This document shows, one piece after another, positions 4,621 to 7,499 of a stretch of DNA of 7,499 bases (its first letter is position 1; each line of letters starts with the position of its first letter). The stretch comes from Bacillota bacterium (GTDB taxonomy: Bacteria; Bacillota; Bacilli; Bacillales_B; DSM-18226), in the NCBI GenBank assembly GCA_021821235.1, contig JAKACS010000142.1:1-7499 (forward strand), in the 5' to 3' direction. The notes under the pieces were generated by a model that was not told the DNA's origin, did no database searches, and saw nothing but the letters and a program-made list of their open reading frames with translations. The position numbers and the translations under genes are program-made.

Positions 4621-6048
4621 ATGGACGAAATAAATAAACAAAGTTCAGATATCAAAGTCAAAATACAGAGATTTGGCAGTTATTTAAGCGGTATGGTCAT
4701 GCCGAATATCGGTGCATTTATTGCATGGGGGATTATCACCGCTCTATTTATTCCAACAGGTTGGTTCCCAAATGAAAGCCTTGCCAAACTGGTGGGACCG
4801 ATGATCACTTACTTGCTGCCACTATTAATTGGTTTTACCGGCGGCAGAATGGTTCACGATATCCGTGGAGGAGTAGTTGGTGCTGTCGCAACAATGGGTG
4901 TTATCGTTGGAACGGATATCCCGATGTTCTTGGGAGCAATGATTATGGGGCCGCTTGGCGGTTACGTGATTAAGAAGTTTGACCAAGCCATTCACGGAAA
5001 AGTAAAATCCGGTTTTGAAATGCTAGTTAATAACTTCTCTGCTGGTATATTAGGTGGACTTTTAACTTTATTAGCATTTAAAGGTGTTGGTCCAGTCGTT
5101 GAAGTGTTAAGTAAGGGTTTAGCTTCAGGTGTACAATTTATTGTAAATAATAATATGCTGCCTTTGGCAAACATCTTTATTGAGCCAGCAAAGGTTCTCT
5201 TCCTAAACAATGCCATTAACCATGGCGTTTTAACACCATTAGGCGTTGAACAGGCTTCAAAAGTTGGTAAATCCATTCTTTTCATGCTTGAAGCAAACCC
5301 TGGCCCTGGGTTGGGAATCTTGCTTGCTTACTGGTTATTTGGTAAAGGAACAGCAAAACAAACAGCTCCAGGAGCAGCAATCATTCATTTCTTTGGTGGT
5401 ATTCATGAAATCTATTTTCCTTATATTTTGATGAAACCGATCTTAATTCTTGCTACGATGGCCGGTGGGGTAAGCGGTGTTTTCACATTTACCATTTTCA
5501 AGGCCGGACTCGTTGCAGCTCCATCACCTGGAAGTATTTTCGCATTCCTTGCTATGACGCCAAAAGGCGGGTATATAGCTACACTTTCAGGGATCATTGT
5601 GGGGGCAGCCGTTTCATTCGCAGTGGCCTCATTACTGTTGAAAACAAGCAAATCCAAGGAGGAAGACTTATCGTCTGCAGCAGCAAAAATGGAAGAAATG
5701 AAAGGAAAGAAAAGCAGTGTTTCTTCAATCTTAACAGCCGAATCCGAACCAAAAACATTTGAAGCTGAAAAAGTAAACAAAATCGTATTTGCTTGTGATG
5801 CGGGAATGGGGTCAAGCGCCATGGGTGCCTCTATTCTAAGAAATAAGGTAAAAAAGGCTGGTCTGGATACGACTGTCATTAATACAGCGATTAATAATTT
5901 ACCAGATGATGCCGATGTAGTAGTCACCCATAAAGATTTAACAGACCGTGCAAAAGCAAAACTGCCAAACACTATTCACATCTCTGTTGAAAACTTCTTA
6001 AATAGCCCAAAATATGATGAATTAGTGAATCGTTTAAAGGAAAAATAA
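4621..6048 (+). CDS. mtlA: Mannitol-specific PTS permease, EIICB
   Basis: MtlA imports D-mannitol across the cytoplasmic membrane and phosphorylates it to mannitol 1-phosphate with phosphate from HPr through EIIA and EIIB. Residues about 15-342 form the membrane IIC domain, starting RFGSYLSGMVMPNIGAFIAW and containing the conserved substrate loop GGIHE (259-263) followed by IYFPYILM. A polar, lysine-rich linker (about 343-384) leads to the IIB domain, whose P-loop ACDAGMGSSAMGAS carries the phosphorylated Cys392. The length of 475 fits the Bacillus EIICB form. The IIA domain found fused in E. coli MtlA is absent here and should be a separate mtlF gene, probably beyond the window. The start is well placed after AAGGGGG. 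Expression should need MtlR and be reduced by CcpA, as its control sites indicate. Confidence 0.97.
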   Translation: MDEINKQSSDIKVKIQRFGSYLSGMVMPNIGAFIAWGIITALFIPTGWFPNESLAKLVGPMITYLLPLLIGFTGGRMVHDIRGGVVGAVATMGVIVGTDIPMFLGAMIMGPLGGYVIKKFDQAIHGKVKSGFEMLVNNFSAGILGGLLTLLAFKGVGPVVEVLSKGLASGVQFIVNNNMLPLANIFIEPAKVLFLNNAINHGVLTPLGVEQASKVGKSILFMLEANPGPGLGILLAYWLFGKGTAKQTAPGAAIIHFFGGIHEIYFPYILMKPILILATMAGGVSGVFTFTIFKAGLVAAPSPGSIFAFLAMTPKGGYIATLSGIIVGAAVSFAVASLLLKTSKSKEEDLSSAAAKMEEMKGKKSSVSSILTAESEPKTFEAEKVNKIVFACDAGMGSSAMGASILRNKVKKAGLDTTVINTAINNLPDDADVVVTHKDLTDRAKAKLPNTIHISVENFLNSPKYDELVNRLKEK

Positions 6049-6054
6049 AAATGC

Positions 6055-6090
6055 AAAAGAAAAAGTCCAGATTGCTGGACTTTTTCTTTT
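6055..6090 (+). terminator. Strong terminator between mtlA and mtlR
   Basis: A 16-bp perfect stem (6055-6070 with 6075-6090) with core AGTCCAG/CTGGACT closes on the loop ATTG. Its 3' arm ends in TTTTTCTTTT, and the A-rich 5' arm makes it able to act in both directions. It begins 6 bases after the mtlA TAA. It should cut most mtlA transcripts before mtlR and so lower regulator output relative to transporter. Confidence 0.92.
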
Positions 6091-6096
6091 TAAGTA

Positions 6097-6118
6097 TTGT
6101 CAACAAGTCAAGTGACTA
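6097..6118 (+). promoter_or_regulatory. MtlR-binding box upstream of mtlR
   Basis: TTGTCAACAAG at the left and GTGACTA at the right repeat the mtlA box at most positions in a 22-base span. The box ends 18 bases before the -35 of the mtlR promoter, the same distance as at mtlA. It suggests that MtlR acts on its own gene. Confidence 0.6.
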
Positions 6119-6136
6119 TTTTAGTTTTGATTCTTG

Positions 6137-6165
6137 TTGTTTTAGGCGTGAAATCGTTTTATTAT
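6137..6165 (+). promoter_or_regulatory. Candidate mtlR promoter
   Basis: TTGTTT (6137-6142) and TATTAT (6160-6165) are 17 bases apart. The hexamers are weaker than those of mtlA, but spacing to the MtlR-like box is identical. It lies after the mtlA terminator, which gives mtlR a way to be transcribed on its own. Confidence 0.5.
6149..6162 (+). promoter_or_regulatory. Weak cre-like site at the mtlR promoter
   Basis: TGAAATCGTTTTAT matches 12 of 14 cre consensus positions; both mismatches are in the last two bases. It starts 11 bases before the -10 hexamer, exactly as the better cre does at mtlA, which is the main reason to take it seriously. Confidence 0.4.
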
Positions 6166-6192
6166 TTTATTGCAGGCTAGAAAAATTAAATT

Positions 6193-6212
6193 TTGTCAAC
6201 AACTTGTGATTG
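6193..6212 (+). promoter_or_regulatory. Third MtlR-like box, downstream of the mtlR promoter
   Basis: TTGTCAACAA is followed by CTTGTGATTG, a left arm identical to the other two boxes and a degenerate right arm (TGTGATTG for TGTGNCAA). It lies about 28 bases after the -10, inside the presumed leader, where binding could obstruct elongation and limit MtlR level. Confidence 0.35.
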
Positions 6213-6251
6213 GAGGACGAGGATCAGAAAACGTCAGACGGAGTGAAAACG

Positions 6252-7499
6252 ATGTATATTTCCGCAAGAGAAAGACAGATTCTTGAAATCTTATTAAACG
6301 AAAAAGATGAATTAACAGTTAAAGAACTAGCAGACAAAATAGGTGTGAGCGGTCGAACAATCCATCGCGATTTAAAAAATATTGAGGATATAGTAGAGGA
6401 ATACCAGCTTTCTTTACAGAAAAAATCTGGAGTAGGCGTCCAAATTATAGGAGATAAAAAGAATATTCAAGAGCTGGAGTTATTCCTATTTAATCTTTAT
6501 CATACAGAATATACCCCTGATGAGCGGCAAACGGTCATTTTGTGTGAATTATTGGAGTCCAGTGAGCCTGTAAAGTTGCTTGGACTAGCCAATGATTTGA
6601 GTGTGACCATTGCAACTGTAAGTAATGATTTGACAAAATTGGAAGAATACATTCGGAAATTTGGGTTATCACTGATACGTAAAAGGGGTTATGGCGTAGA
6701 AATTAGCGGGACAGAAGATGCAAAAAGGCGTGCAATTCGGAATGTCATTTCCGAATATGTGGATGAGTCGGAAATTCTAAACCTTGCCAGAGAAAGTATC
6801 CAAAAACGATCCACTCATCAAATTCATTCTATCTCCGAAAAGCTTTTAGGTTTGGTAGAAAAGAAAAAACTGTTCATGATCGAGAATGTCATTGCATCTA
6901 TTAGTGGGGACTTGCCTTATACGTTGGCGGATAGCGCCTATATTGGTTTGGTTGTCCATCTGGCATTGGCCGTTGAGAGAATCCAAAAAGGTGAAGGGAT
7001 TAAAATTGATCATGCTTACCTCGAAAATCAGCAATCGACAAAAGAGTTTAAATTTGCAAAGAAAATTGTTGACCAATTAGAGCAAGTTTTTCAAATCGAA
7101 ATTCCTATGGCGGAAGTAGGATATATAACGATGCATTTAAAAGGTGCGAAGCTTCGCCATGATCATGAATATCTTTCTGAAGCTTCAAGCCTTCATGTGG
7201 CCATTAAAACGAGGAATCTTATAAAGTATGTTGGGAATTACTTAAGTATTGACTTATCAGAAAATCGTTCGTTATTTGAAGGGTTAGTCATGCATTTAAA
7301 GCCGGCTCTCTATCGGTTAAAGCAAAATATGGGCATTAGCAACCCTTTGTTGGCTAAAGTCAAAAAGGATTACGGAGACTTATTTTCGATTGTAAAAAAA
7401 GCTGTTGAACAGGTATTTCATGAATTTGCTGTCCCCGACGAAGAAATTGGCTATCTTGTGATGCATTTCGGCGCCGCGGTACTTGGCTATAAAGAAATG
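6252..7499 (+). CDS. mtlR: MtlR, PRD-type transcriptional activator of mannitol genes (3' end outside window)
   Basis: The first 416 codons are open to the window edge; family members run to nearly 700 residues. Residues 1-45 are a DeoR/HTH_11-type DNA-binding domain (LTVKELADKIGVSGRTIHRDLK). A second helix-turn-helix (about 90-150) contains LANDLSVTIATVSNDLTKL. PRD-I (about 195-305) carries His236 (GLVVHLALA) and His295 (YITMHLKGAK). PRD-II (about 310-416) carries His348 (GLVMHLKPA) and His405 (YLVMHFGAA). These four histidines correspond to the PTS phosphorylation sites by which HPr and the mannitol EII set its activity. The EIIB-like and EIIA-like C-terminal domains are expected beyond the edge. 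ATG 6252 has GGAG 8 bases upstream; an in-frame GTG at 6243 is a poorer start. Gene order mtlA-mtlR resembles the mtlARFD arrangement of Geobacillus. Confidence 0.95.
   Translation, partial: MYISARERQILEILLNEKDELTVKELADKIGVSGRTIHRDLKNIEDIVEEYQLSLQKKSGVGVQIIGDKKNIQELELFLFNLYHTEYTPDERQTVILCELLESSEPVKLLGLANDLSVTIATVSNDLTKLEEYIRKFGLSLIRKRGYGVEISGTEDAKRRAIRNVISEYVDESEILNLARESIQKRSTHQIHSISEKLLGLVEKKKLFMIENVIASISGDLPYTLADSAYIGLVVHLALAVERIQKGEGIKIDHAYLENQQSTKEFKFAKKIVDQLEQVFQIEIPMAEVGYITMHLKGAKLRHDHEYLSEASSLHVAIKTRNLIKYVGNYLSIDLSENRSLFEGLVMHLKPALYRLKQNMGISNPLLAKVKKDYGDLFSIVKKAVEQVFHEFAVPDEEIGYLVMHFGAAVLGYKEM

Noticed and set aside
5421..5972. 183-codon reverse-strand frame inside mtlA
   Set aside because: It lies entirely antisense to the conserved IIC and IIB domains and has low-complexity hydrophobic content; it is a shadow of mtlA.

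Overview
The window reads as chromosomal DNA of a low-to-medium GC, Gram-positive, Bacillus-like bacterium. The ArsR, thioredoxin-type ArsC and MtlA/MtlR proteins are of Bacillaceae type. Promoters are SigA-like (TTGAAA-N17-TAATAT), ribosome binding sites are AGGAGG-like, a cre-type catabolite site is present, and Rho-independent terminators are frequent. All supported genes lie on the + strand.

Layout. Positions 1-107 hold the last 34 codons of an upstream gene, probably a cupin protein, followed by a Rho-independent terminator (138-170). Positions about 200-4300 are one arsenic-resistance transcription unit: promoter, arsR (repressor), arsC (thioredoxin-coupled arsenate reductase), arsD (As(III) chaperone), arsA (two-domain As(III) ATPase), an HCX5R phosphatase-like gene, and a small HesB/IscA-like gene closed by a strong terminator. 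Positions 4255-4620 are intergenic; they hold a second terminator with no gene in front of it, a 26-nt perfect palindrome, and the mtlA control region. Positions 4621-6048 are mtlA (mannitol PTS EIICB). It is followed by a long-stem terminator and by mtlR, the PRD-type mannitol regulator, which is cut by the window end at codon 416.

Main discovery. The last ars gene (3976-4254) is interrupted in frame by a TGA at 4069-4071. This TGA lies exactly where HesB/IscA proteins carry their first conserved cysteine. A perfect 7-bp hairpin with a UGGAU loop sits 25 nt downstream, which fits the bacterial SECIS rules. I read the gene as a selenoprotein: a HesB-like protein with Sec32 and a C-terminal Cys91-Cys92, encoded inside an arsenic operon. 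Standard gene callers would miss it or call it a pseudogene.

How the genes work together. ArsR would release the operon on As(III). ArsC makes As(III) from arsenate, and ArsD passes it to ArsA. No ArsB or Acr3 efflux permease is present here, so ArsA's membrane partner must be elsewhere, or the system works differently. The phosphatase-like and HesB-like genes match, from memory, the arsP/arsI-type accessory genes of Bacillus sp. CDB3 ars cluster 1 (arsRBCDATIP); the arsB and arsT positions are empty here. In the mannitol region, the mtlA and mtlR promoters share one design: MtlR-like box, 18 nt, -35, 17 nt, -10, with a cre-like site at the same offset. This suggests coordinated MtlR activation and CcpA repression.
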